DNA from: Lachnospiraceae bacterium
GTDB taxonomy: Bacteria > Bacteroidota > Bacteroidia > Bacteroidales > Muribaculaceae
Assembly (NCBI GenBank): GCA_023663655.1
Contig: JAMPGZ010000003.1
Location: 1 to 64,000, forward strand
DNA: 64,000 bases
Direction of reading: 5' to 3'
Below the pieces are notes generated by a model, which was not told the origin of the DNA, searched no databases, and saw only the letters and a program-made list of their open reading frames with translations. Below, in pieces: positions 18,571-28,111 of this stretch (the stretch's first letter is position 1; every line of letters begins with the position of its first letter). A program made the translations under genes and the position numbers.

Positions 18571-19548
18571 TTAGACTATTTTCAGATTATTGTCCTGCGG
18601 GTGGTAGCCTCTGATGAATTCAGCGGTCGACATACGGCGTTTCCCCGGAATCTGTAGCGACAGGATTTCGATTGAGCCTTTTCCGCAGTCTACAGTCATT
18701 TTTTCTCCGGAAAAACTCAGCTTGCCGGGAACAGGATTCTCCTTATCTTCCTCAATGATCCGGGTCTCAAATATTTTCACGCTTGCGGTTTCGCATCCGG
18801 GTATTCCTGTCATTTCAGTCCAAGCACCGGGATAGGGCGACAGTCCTCTCACAAGGTTATGGATCTTGCGTGCCGGTTGCGACCAGTCTATTTTGCAGGT
18901 CTCCTTGAATATTTTGGGTGCTCCCGGAAGTTGTTGTATCTCCGATTCATCCTGAGGCTGCGGAATGGTTTTCAATGTTCCGTTGATGATGTCCTCTATC
19001 GTCTCCACAGTGAGCTCGGCGCCTATATGCATCAGCTCATCGTGTATTGTGCCTACGTTGTCTTCCGGCTTGATAGGTATGCGTCGTTTTGCGATTATGT
19101 CGCCGGTGTCGATTTCATGTTTGAGGAAGAATGTGGTTACGCCGGTTTCGGTCTCTCCATTGATTACAGCCCAATTTATCGGGGCGGCTCCGCGATATTT
19201 CGGCAATAATGAGGCATGAAGATTGAATGTGCCCAATTCAGGCATACTCCACACTATCTCAGGGAGCATACGGAATGCGATTACAACGAAAAGATTGGCA
19301 TTAAGAGATCGCAGTTCGGCGATGAAATCGGGATCTTTTAGTTTTACCGGTTGCATCAGATGCAGTCCATGGCTTTCTGCATATTGCTTGACAGGGGAGT
19401 GAAGCATCTTGTGCCCTCTGCCGGCAGGCTTGTCAGGCATAGTCACTACACCAACAATGTTATATCCGCCTTGATAAATGCGGTCGAGGCTCTCTACTGC
19501 AAATTCCGGAGTGCCGAGAAAAACTATTCTTAAATCTTCTTTTTTCAT
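18571..19548 (-). CDS. fmt: Methionyl-tRNA formyltransferase
   Basis: A 325-residue enzyme that formylates initiator Met-tRNA using 10-formyl-THF. The N-terminal IVFLGTPEFAV, the folate-binding HASLLPKYRGAAPINWA with the catalytic Asn-His-Asp set, and the C-terminal anticodon-binding domain are all present. Upstream in-frame ATG at 19572 is rejected because it overlaps the minus-strand -7 box TACCTTTG at 19570-19577; the start at 19548 (MKKEDLRIVF) fits the family. It is single, convergent on the pRiA4-like gene and divergent from the PAP2 gene. Confidence 0.97.
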   Translation of the reverse strand: MKKEDLRIVFLGTPEFAVESLDRIYQGGYNIVGVVTMPDKPAGRGHKMLHSPVKQYAESHGLHLMQPVKLKDPDFIAELRSLNANLFVVIAFRMLPEIVWSMPELGTFNLHASLLPKYRGAAPINWAVINGETETGVTTFFLKHEIDTGDIIAKRRIPIKPEDNVGTIHDELMHIGAELTVETIEDIINGTLKTIPQPQDESEIQQLPGAPKIFKETCKIDWSQPARKIHNLVRGLSPYPGAWTEMTGIPGCETASVKIFETRIIEEDKENPVPGKLSFSGEKMTVDCGKGSIEILSLQIPGKRRMSTAEFIRGYHPQDNNLKIV

Positions 19549-19569
19549 TGTCAAACGATGTATTTTGGG

Positions 19570-19606
19570 CAAAGGTACGATTTTTCCATTTAAATCCGTA
19601 TATTTG
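19570..19606. promoter_or_regulatory. Divergent promoter pair for fmt and PAP2 gene
   Basis: TACCTTTG on the minus strand (19570-19577) is for fmt. TATATTTG on the plus strand (19599-19606) is only 7 bases before the PAP2 ATG at 19614, so that mRNA has little or no leader. Confidence 0.75.
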
Positions 19607-19613
19607 CATCTCT

Positions 19614-20405
19614 ATGAGATACTATTTTAATGCATTTGTCGCGGTTGTTCTGATGGCGGGGTTGTTTTCTCCGTCAATAGCTTTTGCTGAAAATAATGAG
19701 ACTGTAATTGACGCAGACTCAGTCAGTATTGAGTCTTGCAGTAATGAAAAATTTGATGCCCGGCAATTGATATTGCCAGGGGCATTGGTTGCTGTGGGCA
19801 CTTTCGGCGTGAGCAACGGATTGATGAAGCGTATAAACCGGAGCGTGAACAAAGAGATGCTGCATATAAGCGGCGGACATCATTTCCGTGCCGATAACTA
19901 CATTCAGTATCTTCCTGCCGCCACCTATTTGGCTTTGGGCGAATTTAAAGGAATTAACACCTGCCATAATCTTCGGGACCGTGCGATAATCACCGCCACT
20001 TCTTTTGCGGTGATGTGTGCTATTGTCCAGCCGGTAAAGCATATTGTGGGCGAGCGTCGTCCTGATGAACGGGAATTTGATTCATTTCCATCGGGTCACA
20101 CGGCTACGGTGTTCATGGGCGCCGAGCTTGTGAGAAGCGAGTATTCTTTAGGAGTGGGAATCGCTGCTTACGGGGTGGCGTGTGGTGTAGGTTTCTTTCG
20201 GTTGTATAACAACAGGCACTGGCTCAACGATGTAATAGCCGGAGCCGGTATAGGGATTTTGAGTGCCCGCATCGGTATATGGATGCTTCCTGTGTGGAAG
20301 CGGCTTTTCCATTTTGGAGATGACAGCCGGTTGCAGTTGGCGCTTGCACCTACGTATGATGTGGCTAATCGAGGATTGCTATTAGGGGGTGTAATGACTT
20401 TTTGA
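19614..20405 (+). CDS. PAP2-family phosphatase, exported
   Basis: A 263-residue phosphatase. A signal peptide (about 1-25, ending AFA-EN) precedes the three acid-phosphatase motifs: KHIVGERRP (KxxxxxxRP), PSGH, and RLYNNRHWLND (RxxxxxHxxxD). Family members dephosphorylate undecaprenyl pyrophosphate, lipid A or phosphatidylglycerophosphate in the periplasm; which of these applies is unknown. Longer readings starting at 19548 are rejected because the -7 box lies within them. Hydrophobic helices suggest association with the membrane. Confidence 0.9.
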   Translation: MRYYFNAFVAVVLMAGLFSPSIAFAENNETVIDADSVSIESCSNEKFDARQLILPGALVAVGTFGVSNGLMKRINRSVNKEMLHISGGHHFRADNYIQYLPAATYLALGEFKGINTCHNLRDRAIITATSFAVMCAIVQPVKHIVGERRPDEREFDSFPSGHTATVFMGAELVRSEYSLGVGIAAYGVACGVGFFRLYNNRHWLNDVIAGAGIGILSARIGIWMLPVWKRLFHFGDDSRLQLALAPTYDVANRGLLLGGVMTF

Positions 20406-20471
20406 ATTTTTCTAAAATTTGTAAACATTAAAAAATATGGGTTGTTATAGTAATATAATCAACTAAAATTA

Positions 20472-21047
20472 ATGTTTATGAATCTTACGAAATTTAATTT
20501 CTTAGGCTATTCAAAGAGCTGGTGGCTCGTTCTTATAGCCGGAATCGTGATGGTGATTTGCGGGTTTGCATATTGGTTCTGGCCTGCCGCCGGATATGCA
20601 ATTGCTTCACAAATTTTTGGTTGGCTTCTTGTCCTCGTTGGTATTGTGCAACTTATTGTTGCTGCCGGTCCCCGTTATCCGAAAGGCTGGGGATGGTGGA
20701 TAGTAGGAGGCATGATTGATCTGTTCATCGGATTCTTGCTGGTGCGCAGTATAATGCTTTCAGAAGCTGTTTTTCCCTATTTCCTTGCGTTGATATTCCT
20801 ATATTGGGGTATTACGATGATTATCAGTTCAGTAAATGGGCATAAAGGTAAATACTGGTGGCTATATCTTATTAATGGTATTCTGTTGATGTTGATTGGT
20901 TTCTTCTTCATTGAAGCCGGTTATATCCAGAACATGATGATGGTAAGTTTCCTTGTTTCACTTGCATTCATTTATTGGGGCTTCTCGATCTGTATGATTG
21001 CTTATGACATCAAGCCTTCTGCTGAAAACGGAGGATTAAATGAATAG
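20472..21047 (+). CDS. DUF308 (HdeD-like) membrane protein
   Basis: A 191-residue integral membrane protein with six hydrophobic helices in the DUF308/HdeD arrangement, rich in Trp and Gly (YWFWPAAGYA, YWGITMIISS). Two start codons, 20472 or 20478, differ by two residues. Function in Bacteroidota is not established. A paralogous protein sits at 6809-7345. It is monocistronic, with a terminator hairpin 25 bases downstream. Confidence 0.82.
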   Translation: MFMNLTKFNFLGYSKSWWLVLIAGIVMVICGFAYWFWPAAGYAIASQIFGWLLVLVGIVQLIVAAGPRYPKGWGWWIVGGMIDLFIGFLLVRSIMLSEAVFPYFLALIFLYWGITMIISSVNGHKGKYWWLYLINGILLMLIGFFFIEAGYIQNMMMVSFLVSLAFIYWGFSICMIAYDIKPSAENGGLNE

Positions 21048-21071
21048 CGCATCTAAGATATGAATTTAAAG

Positions 21072-21111
21072 TGTCCATGTCGGTGGTTTATATCGCGGAC
21101 ATGGACATTTT
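21072..21111 (+). terminator. Intrinsic terminator
   Basis: TGTCCATGTC (21072-21081) pairs with GACATGGACA (21098-21107), followed by TTTTG. It ends the DUF308 gene. Confidence 0.75.
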
Positions 21112-21151
21112 GTTAAATAATCTTAGATGAATTCTAAAAAAGTTCAGTTTG

Positions 21152-21183
21152 TTTGCTTGACTTGCCGGAATATGTTACCTTTA
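21152..21183 (+). promoter_or_regulatory. Probable promoter for the Trp/Gly-repeat gene
   Basis: TTTG at 21152-21155 and TACCTTTA at 21176-21183 have a 20-base spacer, matching the Bacteroidota -33/-7 layout apart from the last base. The leader would be about 85 bases. Confidence 0.5.
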
Positions 21184-21273
21184 TCATGGATTAAACCATC
21201 AGTACGGATTTGAGTCTAATGGTTAGATATCAATAATTGGTTATTAACGAATTAAAAAGGAGAGTAAAGTCTT

Positions 21274-22401
21274 ATGATTGCAAAAAAAGTTCTGTTATTG
21301 GCGTTTATGCTGACAGGCAGTTATATCACATCGTATGCTCAATATGACGATGATATATATTACAATCCTGCCAAAGATAAGAAGACACAGGTGACTCCGG
21401 CTAAGAATTCTCAGACGAAACAATCTTATTCCGGATATTATACGGGTTCTCAGTATAATCCTAATCTCGGAGGTGCCGATTATGCTCCTGCCGATGCTTA
21501 TCAGGTGGCAGGAAATTCTACGCGCAACGTGGATGAGTACAATAGGAGAGGAGCTTATTCCGCTTCTGATTCGCTGAAATCGTCGGCGAACCAAACCGAT
21601 GATTTCAAATATACGAGGCGTATTGAGAAATATTATAATGAGGATATTATAGCCGATGTGAATGATCCGGCGCTTGTGGAATATTATTATTCCAATCAGC
21701 CTGATGTCACCATCAACATTGTTTCGCCCGGATATGGGTGGTATTCTCCGTGGTATTGGAATGATCCATGGTATTGGAATTCCTGGGGACCCTCCTGGTC
21801 GTGGGGTTGGGGTCCTTCCTGGTCATGGGGCTGGGGACCCTCTTGGTCGTGGGGCTGGGGCTATCCCGGTTGGGGCTGGGGTCCATCCTGGTCATGGGGT
21901 TGGGGACCCTCTTGGGGTTATCCCGGCTGGGGACCGTCATGGGGCGGTGGAGTCGCTTGGCGTCCTACTGATTATACTCCCAATGGGCGTCGTCCCGGTC
22001 AAGGTGTGCGTAACGGTTACACTGGCATAACTCATAATTCGCGTCCCGGATTGAGTAATGGTAATCGAGTAAACGGTTTGCCGCAAGGTTCTGCCGGAAA
22101 TTTCCGTCCCGGTTCCTCTTCCTCTTCCTCTTCAAATGTAGGAGGTCGTCCTGCTAACAATAATTATCAGCAGGGTGGCTCCAATTACCGTCCGTCAGGC
22201 AATCAGGGCACAACCGGCAACCGTACCACCGGTAACCGTAATAACTACAATAATTCAAATAGTAACCGTAATCAAAACAACAGTTACTACAATAACTCTA
22301 ACAGCAATCGTTCTTATTCGCCTTCAAGGAGCTCCGGTTCGTCGAGAGGCGGTTTCTCCGGAGGCGGTTCTTCAGGCAGCCATCGTGGAGGCAGACGCTA
22401 A
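21274..22401 (+). CDS. Secreted Trp/Gly-repeat protein of unknown function
   Basis: A 375-residue exported protein with four visible zones: a signal peptide (1-22, ending SYA-Q); a Tyr- and Asp-rich segment to about 145; a block of W-S-W-G-W-G-P-S repeats and variants at about 165-232; and a low-complexity Gly/Ser/Asn/Arg tail. Trp content is exceptional. There is no enzyme motif, and the tail looks disordered and basic. It could be a surface or periplasmic structural or sticky protein; that is inference. The next gene, an outer-membrane barrel, starts 32 bases on and is probably co-transcribed. Confidence 0.8.
   Translation: MIAKKVLLLAFMLTGSYITSYAQYDDDIYYNPAKDKKTQVTPAKNSQTKQSYSGYYTGSQYNPNLGGADYAPADAYQVAGNSTRNVDEYNRRGAYSASDSLKSSANQTDDFKYTRRIEKYYNEDIIADVNDPALVEYYYSNQPDVTINIVSPGYGWYSPWYWNDPWYWNSWGPSWSWGWGPSWSWGWGPSWSWGWGYPGWGWGPSWSWGWGPSWGYPGWGPSWGGGVAWRPTDYTPNGRRPGQGVRNGYTGITHNSRPGLSNGNRVNGLPQGSAGNFRPGSSSSSSSNVGGRPANNNYQQGGSNYRPSGNQGTTGNRTTGNRNNYNNSNSNRNQNNSYYNNSNSNRSYSPSRSSGSSRGGFSGGGSSGSHRGGRR
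21781..21960 (+). repeat. Tandem 24-base coding repeats (WSWGWGPS)
   Basis: Roughly 24-base units encoding Trp-Ser-Trp-Gly-Trp-Gly-Pro-Ser occur in tandem, with shorter YPGWGWGPS and WGYPGWGPS variants. Third-position differences (CCC/CCT, TCG/TCA) show that they have diverged, but length change by slippage remains possible. Confidence 0.8.
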
Positions 22402-22433
22402 ATTTGGATTGTTTAATTTAGATTGATTAAAAA

Positions 22434-24122
22434 ATGAAACTATTACATCTCGGTCTTTCCGCAGCAGCAACACTTCTGTTGCCGGCAGTGTCTCAAGCTC
22501 AAAGTGCGGTGGATTTATACAATATGTGTCGCCCTGATTTGAGAGGTACAGCGCGTTTTATGTCGATGGGCGGAGCGTTTACAGCTCTTGGCGGAGATCT
22601 TTCTTCGCTTAACCAGAATCCTGCGGGCATCGGAATATATCGCAGTAGTGAACTCGGGTTGACGTTGAATCTTGATTTTCAATCGTCGTCGGCTACAGCT
22701 CAAGGAAACAAAACTGAGGAGAATCAGACCAAGTTCTCTTTCAATAACTTCGGATATGTTGGAACAATGCCGTTAAATTCGACATGGCTTCAGTCAATAT
22801 CCTGGGGTGCCACTTATTCAAGAGTATTGTCATTTGACCGCATCAACAGCGGACGTATAGGCAATCTTGGAGGTGCGTCTCTGAGCAATTATATAGCAGC
22901 CATGTCAAATGCCGGAGGATATTATCCCGATTCTCAGGCTCCCGACGGCTTGCTCTTCGGTGATAACTATAATCCCTATCTTGACGGTAAAGCCGGATGG
23001 CTCGACATCCTTGCTTTCCAAAGTTATGTCACCAATGACACATACTCTACCGACGGATCCGGCGATTTCAACGGTTTCCAGGGGTTAATGGGCGAAGGCA
23101 CTACAGGCAGTGCCTGGTTCAAGACCCGCGAGAAAGGATATGTCGATGAATATTCATTCAATATCGGTGGAAACGTGAGCGATGTGGTTTATTGGGGTGT
23201 AGGAATCGGAGTGACTGACATGGACTACAAAGCGTTGACTCAATACGGTGAAAACCTCAATAATGCATATATTTCTGCAAAGCGGATTGCTCCTGACCAG
23301 AATGGCAATGATGTGTATGAGATCACTAACGGTACTGCCGATTATGCGTTGACAAGCCACTTACATTCGAGCGGCTCCGGGTTTAACTTCAAGTTTGGTG
23401 TGATTGTTAAGCCCATCAACGAACTTCGTTTAGGATTTGCAGTCCACACTCCAACCTGGTATCAGATGACCGACACTTATTGGGGAGCTATTGACTATAA
23501 TTATATGCCATCCGACAACAGTGCATACGCATCGTCGCTTAATGGCAGTGTGATCACAGATGAAGGATACACCGCTTCATTCGATTATAATATGCGTTCA
23601 CCTTGGCGTATGATGTTCGGTATTGCGGGAGTCATCGGTAAGCAGGGTTTGATCAGCGCCGACTATGAATATCGTGGCAATAATGTGATGCAGGCATCTG
23701 ATGTGGACGGATATACGTATGAAGATGTCAAGAGCGATGTGAAGACTTATTATAAAGGAACACACATCTTCCGTCTTGGCGGAGAGCTGCGTGTCACCCC
23801 GCAATTGAGCTTGCGTGTGGGCTACAGCTACGAGACTTCTCCGGTGAAGAAACAGGCTGAGAATGACGGTGAATTTATTTGGACTTCAGGAACAAACCCG
23901 AGCTATTCATTCGATCGCCACACCCAGTATGTAACTGCCGGTCTCGGATATCGTTTCAGCTCGTTCTATGTGGATCTCGCATACGTGAACAAACAGCGTG
24001 AGACTACTTATCACGCCTTTACACCGCTGATTGAGAATGGAAGCACATTGCAAGGTTCTCCTTCTGCCAGTATAAAGGATAACAATAATCAGGTTGTGCT
24101 TTCTTTTGGCTACAAGTTTTGA
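22434..24122 (+). CDS. OmpP1/FadL-type outer membrane protein
   Basis: A 562-residue outer-membrane barrel. Signal peptide about 1-22 (ending SQA-QS). The N-terminal ARFMSMGGAFTALGGDLSS and NQNPAGIGIYR are the OmpP1/FadL signature, and the chain ends in an aromatic residue (GYKF). The family imports hydrophobic molecules; Bacteroidales members are sometimes labelled hemin receptors, without support here. Longer than the paralogue at 9553-10908 because of extended extracellular loops. It follows the Trp/Gly-repeat gene by 32 bases, which suggests both act at the cell surface. A hairpin terminator follows. Confidence 0.88.
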   Translation: MKLLHLGLSAAATLLLPAVSQAQSAVDLYNMCRPDLRGTARFMSMGGAFTALGGDLSSLNQNPAGIGIYRSSELGLTLNLDFQSSSATAQGNKTEENQTKFSFNNFGYVGTMPLNSTWLQSISWGATYSRVLSFDRINSGRIGNLGGASLSNYIAAMSNAGGYYPDSQAPDGLLFGDNYNPYLDGKAGWLDILAFQSYVTNDTYSTDGSGDFNGFQGLMGEGTTGSAWFKTREKGYVDEYSFNIGGNVSDVVYWGVGIGVTDMDYKALTQYGENLNNAYISAKRIAPDQNGNDVYEITNGTADYALTSHLHSSGSGFNFKFGVIVKPINELRLGFAVHTPTWYQMTDTYWGAIDYNYMPSDNSAYASSLNGSVITDEGYTASFDYNMRSPWRMMFGIAGVIGKQGLISADYEYRGNNVMQASDVDGYTYEDVKSDVKTYYKGTHIFRLGGELRVTPQLSLRVGYSYETSPVKKQAENDGEFIWTSGTNPSYSFDRHTQYVTAGLGYRFSSFYVDLAYVNKQRETTYHAFTPLIENGSTLQGSPSASIKDNNNQVVLSFGYKF

Positions 24123-24141
24123 TATTATAAGATTATAAATG

Positions 24142-24173
24142 ACCGGTTCGGATAGATTTCTGTTCGAACCGGT
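24142..24173 (+). terminator. Hairpin terminator
   Basis: ACCGGTTCG pairs with CGAACCGGT around a 14-base loop; the following TTTATG tract is short. It ends the barrel gene. Confidence 0.6.
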
Positions 24174-24206
24174 TTATGTATTAACCCAATTAGAGTAATT
24201 CGGACT

Positions 24207-26225
24207 ATGGCAGTTGACAGGGGGATTGATCTTGATAATCCTGAATTTCAGTGTGCGTGGGAGCTTATCAAAAATACCAATCAATCAGTTTTTCTTACCG
24301 GAAAAGCCGGCACAGGTAAGTCGACGTTTCTTAAATACATTTGCCGCAATACGAAGAAGAAATATGTGGTGTTGGCGCCTACAGGTATTGCCGCTGTGAA
24401 TGTCGGTGGTGTCACGCTACACTCTTTTTTCCGTCTGCCATTCAAACCGCTGTTGCCCGATGACCCGCAATTCAAGGAGAATCGTCTAAAGGAACGCTTG
24501 AAATATTCCCGCTCACAGCTAAAGCTGCTTCAGAACCTTGAACTGATTATTATTGATGAGATTTCAATGGTGAGAGCCGATATAATAGATTTCATCGATA
24601 AGGTTTTGCGTGTCTTCTCTAACAATAAAAGGGAACCTTTCGGTGGCAAACAACTTTTGCTGATAGGGGATATATTTCAGTTGGAGCCGGTGGTGACTGC
24701 CGATATGCGTGATATTCTTTCGAGATATTATCCTAACAATTACTTTTTTTCAGCTCATGCTTTTGACAATATAAAGCTCGTGTCGATCGAGCTTCGGAAA
24801 GTGTATCGCCAGAATGAGCCGAGATTTATCGAAATGCTTGATCGCATAAGGACAGGACGACCGTATAAGAATGACCTTGATCTGTTGAACTCCAAAGCCG
24901 GGCATAAGCTCGATAAAGACAAGATGACAATGACTCTTGCGACAACGCGAGCTTCAGTGGATGCCATCAATGATGAGAGGCTTGCCGAGCTTCCGTCGCC
25001 CGAAGTGGTGTGTACAGGCATAATAAGCGGCGATTTTCCTGAGAATTCATTGCCGACCCTGCTTGAACTGACATTGAAGGTGGGTGCTCAGATTGTGTTT
25101 ATAAAGAATGATATGACCAAGCGATGGGTGAATGGCACAATAGGATGCATCGTGGCTATTGAAGATGAGTTTCTGCGCATAGAGGTGGAGTCGGGCGAGA
25201 TTTACACCGTCGGGCAGGAAGTGTGGAGCAACATAAAATATGAATATGATGAAAAGGCGAAGAAGATCAATGAGATTGTTCTCGGAACTTTTACTCAATA
25301 TCCGGTGAAACTTGCCTGGGCGTTGACAATACACAAAAGCCAGGGACTCACGTTTAATGATGTGTCGATAGATTTCGGTCACGGAGCTTTCAGCGGCGGT
25401 CAGGCATACGTCGCTTTGAGCCGGTGCCGTAGTCTGGAAGGGATGTCGCTCGTTTCCACGATAAATGAAAGAGATGTGTTTGTTAACCCGCGTATAGTGG
25501 AGTTCAGCAGTTCATTTAACAATAAGGGGCAAATTGATGAAGCAATTAGAAAAGCGAGAATCAAAAGCGTGTTTTCTAAAATCATCTCAGCTCTTGAAGA
25601 CGGACGCATTTCCGATGGTTTTGATTCATACATCGAGTTAATGAATGAGATGCCTGATGTAAATAAAGCTCTCACGCCGCAGTTGTCGCGGTTTATAAAG
25701 AAAAAATTGCGTTCCGGAGAGAAATACCGTATAGAAGCTGAAGACTTGAAGCGGCGTCTCGAAGAGGATAGGCAGCGTTTCCAGCGTCTTGCCTCGGAAT
25801 ATGTGGCGATGGGAAATGAATGTCTGGATGAGGGTATGGATCCTACGCCTACGTTGGCTAATTACAATAAGGCTATCGACATATATCCAGATTGTGTTGA
25901 TGCATGGATAGGCAAAGGGAAAACTTTTGCGGGAATAGGAGAGGCTGATGACGCATTGACGGCATTTCATGAGGCGGAAAGAATTCTTAAAAACTATCCT
26001 GACACGAATAAGAGCTATAAAGTTGCCATAGCGATGGGAAATCTATATTTCAAACATGATGATATGGTTCAGGCGCTTGATAATTATCTCCGCGCATCAG
26101 ATCTGCGTGAGGAAAGTTCGGCAGTGCATTCTCATATAGCTAAGGTTTATGACCGTATAGGGGATGAGGAAAATGCTGAATATCATCGCGATCTTGCTCA
26201 AAGAAAACGCCGCAAACGCAAATGA
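24207..26225 (+). CDS. PIF1/RecD-like superfamily 1 helicase with C-terminal TPR domain
   Basis: A 672-residue cytosolic helicase. SF1B motifs are visible: Walker A GKAGTGKST (32-40), the APTGIAA motif near 57-63, Walker B LIIIDEISM (113-121), GDIFQLEPV near 155, and the C-terminal KSQGLTF and YVALSRCRS motifs near 372 and 402. After residue 420 a linker leads to about three tetratricopeptide repeats (530-670) and a basic tail. Bacterial PIF1 proteins unwind DNA 5'-3', including G-quadruplexes. The TPR part suggests a protein partner, unknown. Monocistronic. Confidence 0.88.
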   Translation: MAVDRGIDLDNPEFQCAWELIKNTNQSVFLTGKAGTGKSTFLKYICRNTKKKYVVLAPTGIAAVNVGGVTLHSFFRLPFKPLLPDDPQFKENRLKERLKYSRSQLKLLQNLELIIIDEISMVRADIIDFIDKVLRVFSNNKREPFGGKQLLLIGDIFQLEPVVTADMRDILSRYYPNNYFFSAHAFDNIKLVSIELRKVYRQNEPRFIEMLDRIRTGRPYKNDLDLLNSKAGHKLDKDKMTMTLATTRASVDAINDERLAELPSPEVVCTGIISGDFPENSLPTLLELTLKVGAQIVFIKNDMTKRWVNGTIGCIVAIEDEFLRIEVESGEIYTVGQEVWSNIKYEYDEKAKKINEIVLGTFTQYPVKLAWALTIHKSQGLTFNDVSIDFGHGAFSGGQAYVALSRCRSLEGMSLVSTINERDVFVNPRIVEFSSSFNNKGQIDEAIRKARIKSVFSKIISALEDGRISDGFDSYIELMNEMPDVNKALTPQLSRFIKKKLRSGEKYRIEAEDLKRRLEEDRQRFQRLASEYVAMGNECLDEGMDPTPTLANYNKAIDIYPDCVDAWIGKGKTFAGIGEADDALTAFHEAERILKNYPDTNKSYKVAIAMGNLYFKHDDMVQALDNYLRASDLREESSAVHSHIAKVYDRIGDEENAEYHRDLAQRKRRKRK

Positions 26226-26274
26226 AACTCGTCCATAATGCGTGTGCGGCGTAGAAATGTCGATGGATCCGTGA

Positions 26275-27465
26275 TTAGCGGTCCAATACGTTTACTTTAA
26301 GTGCGTCATAGGATCTCGACGCTTTTTCGCGAGCCTCTTCGACGGTATCGGCTGTAGCAAGGATTACACCCATACGGCGATGGCCTTTCACTTCCGGCTT
26401 TCCGAATATGCGCAGTTGCACTCCCGGTTCGGCAAGCACCTTGTCAAGATTGTCAAATTCGATCTTGTCGGTATCGCCTTCGACAACAACAGCACGTGAT
26501 GCCGACGGACCATAGAATCGGATAGAAGGTACCGGCAATCCGAGCAATGCTCTTGCGTGGAGTCCGAATTCGCTTAAATCTTGAGAAATCATTGTAACCA
26601 TTCCGGTATCGTGGGGACGGGGAGACACTTCGCTGAATATCACGTCATCACCTTTTATGAATAATTCAACACCGAATATTCCATAACCGCCAAGTGCGTC
26701 GGTGATTTTCTTCGCGATTTCACGGGCACGCTCAAGAGCGATAGGCGACATGGGTTGAGGTTGCCATGAATAGCGGTAATCGCCATCGACCTGGATATGT
26801 CCCACCGGCTCACAATAAGTGGTTCCGGAGATGCTTCTTACTGTAAGCAGAGTGATTTCATAGTCAAAATCCACAAAGCCTTCCACGATAACTTTGCCGG
26901 CACCAGCACGTCCGCCTTCCTGAGAAATTTTCCAAGAGTTTTCAATATCGTCGGGCGTTTTTGCCACGCTCTGTCCATGACCTGATGAGCTCATTACCGG
27001 CTTGATCACACAAGGCAGTCCCACAGCATCTATTGCCGACTTGAATTCTTCATAATTTTCGGCAAAGCGGTAGGGTGAAGTGGGCAATCCGAGTTCTTCG
27101 GCGGCAAGGCGGCGTATGCCCTCGCGATTCATTGTGAGCCATGCGGCACGTGCGGTTGGGGTCACATTATATCCCTCTTTTTCCAAGGCAAGGAGTTCGG
27201 GAGTTGCTATTGCCTCAACTTCAGGAATTATATGGTCGGGGCGTTCAAGCTCGATTACTTCGCGTAATGCCTTGGGGTCAAGCATATTTATTACGTGGCT
27301 GCGGTGAGCGACCTGCATGGCGGGAGCGTTTGGGTAGCGGTCACAGGCGATAACCTCGACACCATAGCGCATTAGTTCGATGGCAACTTCTTTTCCTAAT
27401 TCTCCACTTCCAAGAAGCAGCGCTTTGCGAGCTACAGGAGTCAAAACGGATCCGATTTTGTTCAT
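26275..27465 (-). CDS. purT: Formate-dependent phosphoribosylglycinamide formyltransferase
   Basis: A 396-residue ATP-grasp enzyme (E. coli PurT 392) that makes formyl-GAR from GAR, formate and ATP, the folate-independent third step of purine synthesis. [11 protein letters not shown] (16-26) is the pre-ATP-grasp loop; [10 protein letters not shown] near 157-166 is the ATP-binding loop; the metal-binding [16 protein letters not shown] segment near 273 is complete. Cytosolic homodimer. It has its own -7 box (TAATTTTG at 27506-27513) and is divergent from the DUF1599 gene. Confidence 0.97.
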   Translation of the reverse strand: MNKIGSVLTPVARKALLLGSGELGKEVAIELMRYGVEVIACDRYPNAPAMQVAHRSHVINMLDPKALREVIELERPDHIIPEVEAIATPELLALEKEGYNVTPTARAAWLTMNREGIRRLAAEELGLPTSPYRFAENYEEFKSAIDAVGLPCVIKPVMSSSGHGQSVAKTPDDIENSWKISQEGGRAGAGKVIVEGFVDFDYEITLLTVRSISGTTYCEPVGHIQVDGDYRYSWQPQPMSPIALERAREIAKKITDALGGYGIFGVELFIKGDDVIFSEVSPRPHDTGMVTMISQDLSEFGLHARALLGLPVPSIRFYGPSASRAVVVEGDTDKIEFDNLDKVLAEPGVQLRIFGKPEVKGHRRMGVILATADTVEEAREKASRSYDALKVNVLDR

Positions 27466-27505
27466 AGCGGAATTTATGAATTTGGTTTATTATATTTTTT
27501 CTCTA

Positions 27506-27544
27506 CAAAATTACCCATTTTTTTGGTATTTCTATGTAATTTTG
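27506..27544. promoter_or_regulatory. Divergent promoter pair, purT and DUF1599 gene
   Basis: TAATTTTG occurs on both strands: minus at 27506-27513 for purT and plus at 27537-27544 for the gene at 27563. The latter box is 18 bases before the ATG and excludes longer readings of that ORF. Confidence 0.7.
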
Positions 27545-27562
27545 TGTGCTAAACATCTATTT

Positions 27563-28111
27563 ATGGCTGATACAATAACCCAATTTGACAACGCGCTTGC
27601 TTTATGCCGTGATATTTTTGTGAAGAAATTAACTGATTATGGAGCTTCCTGGCGTATAATGCGACCACAATCGGTCACCGATCAGATATTCATAAAAGCG
27701 ACCCGAATACGCTCTTTGGAGACCAAGGGGGTGTCGAAAGTGGGAGAGGGAATTCTGCCTGAGTTCATTGCTATTGTCAATTATGGCATAATCGGGCTAA
27801 TACAATTGCAGCTCGGTTATAGCGATACCGATGACATGGCGCCCGCAGAAGTAATCAAGCTTTATGATAAGTTGATTGCCGAAACCCGCGAATTGATGAT
27901 TCGCAAAAATCATGATTACGACGAGGCTTGGCGTGGAATGAGGGTTCACTCCTATACTGACATAATCCTCCAGAAACTTATGCGCACAAAGCAGATTGAG
28001 GATAACAGCGGCATGACGATAATTTCGGAAGGGATTGACGCTAATTATCAGGATATGATCAATTATTCGGTTTTTGCCATCATAAAACTTACCGAGAGTG
28101 ATGGAAACTAA
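27563..28111 (+). CDS. DUF1599 domain protein with internal duplication
   Basis: A 182-residue cytosolic protein made of two similar halves. KLTDYGASWRIMRPQSVTDQ in the first corresponds to RKNHDYDEAWRGMRVHSYTD in the second, and both end with an INY/VNY-plus-hydrophobic segment. This matches the DUF1599 family; its reaction is not established. A 243-residue reading starting at 27380 is rejected because it crosses the promoter. The gene overlaps the next one by about 11 bases, and the order DUF1599, BT_3928-type protein, tpiA is one I recall from Bacteroides genomes. Confidence 0.85.
   Translation: MADTITQFDNALALCRDIFVKKLTDYGASWRIMRPQSVTDQIFIKATRIRSLETKGVSKVGEGILPEFIAIVNYGIIGLIQLQLGYSDTDDMAPAEVIKLYDKLIAETRELMIRKNHDYDEAWRGMRVHSYTDIILQKLMRTKQIEDNSGMTIISEGIDANYQDMINYSVFAIIKLTESDGN

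Noticed and set aside
21713-22030. Alternative-frame ORFs through the Trp/Gly repeats
   Set aside because: Periodic DNA opens all frames; only the frame with a signal peptide and continuous product is credible.
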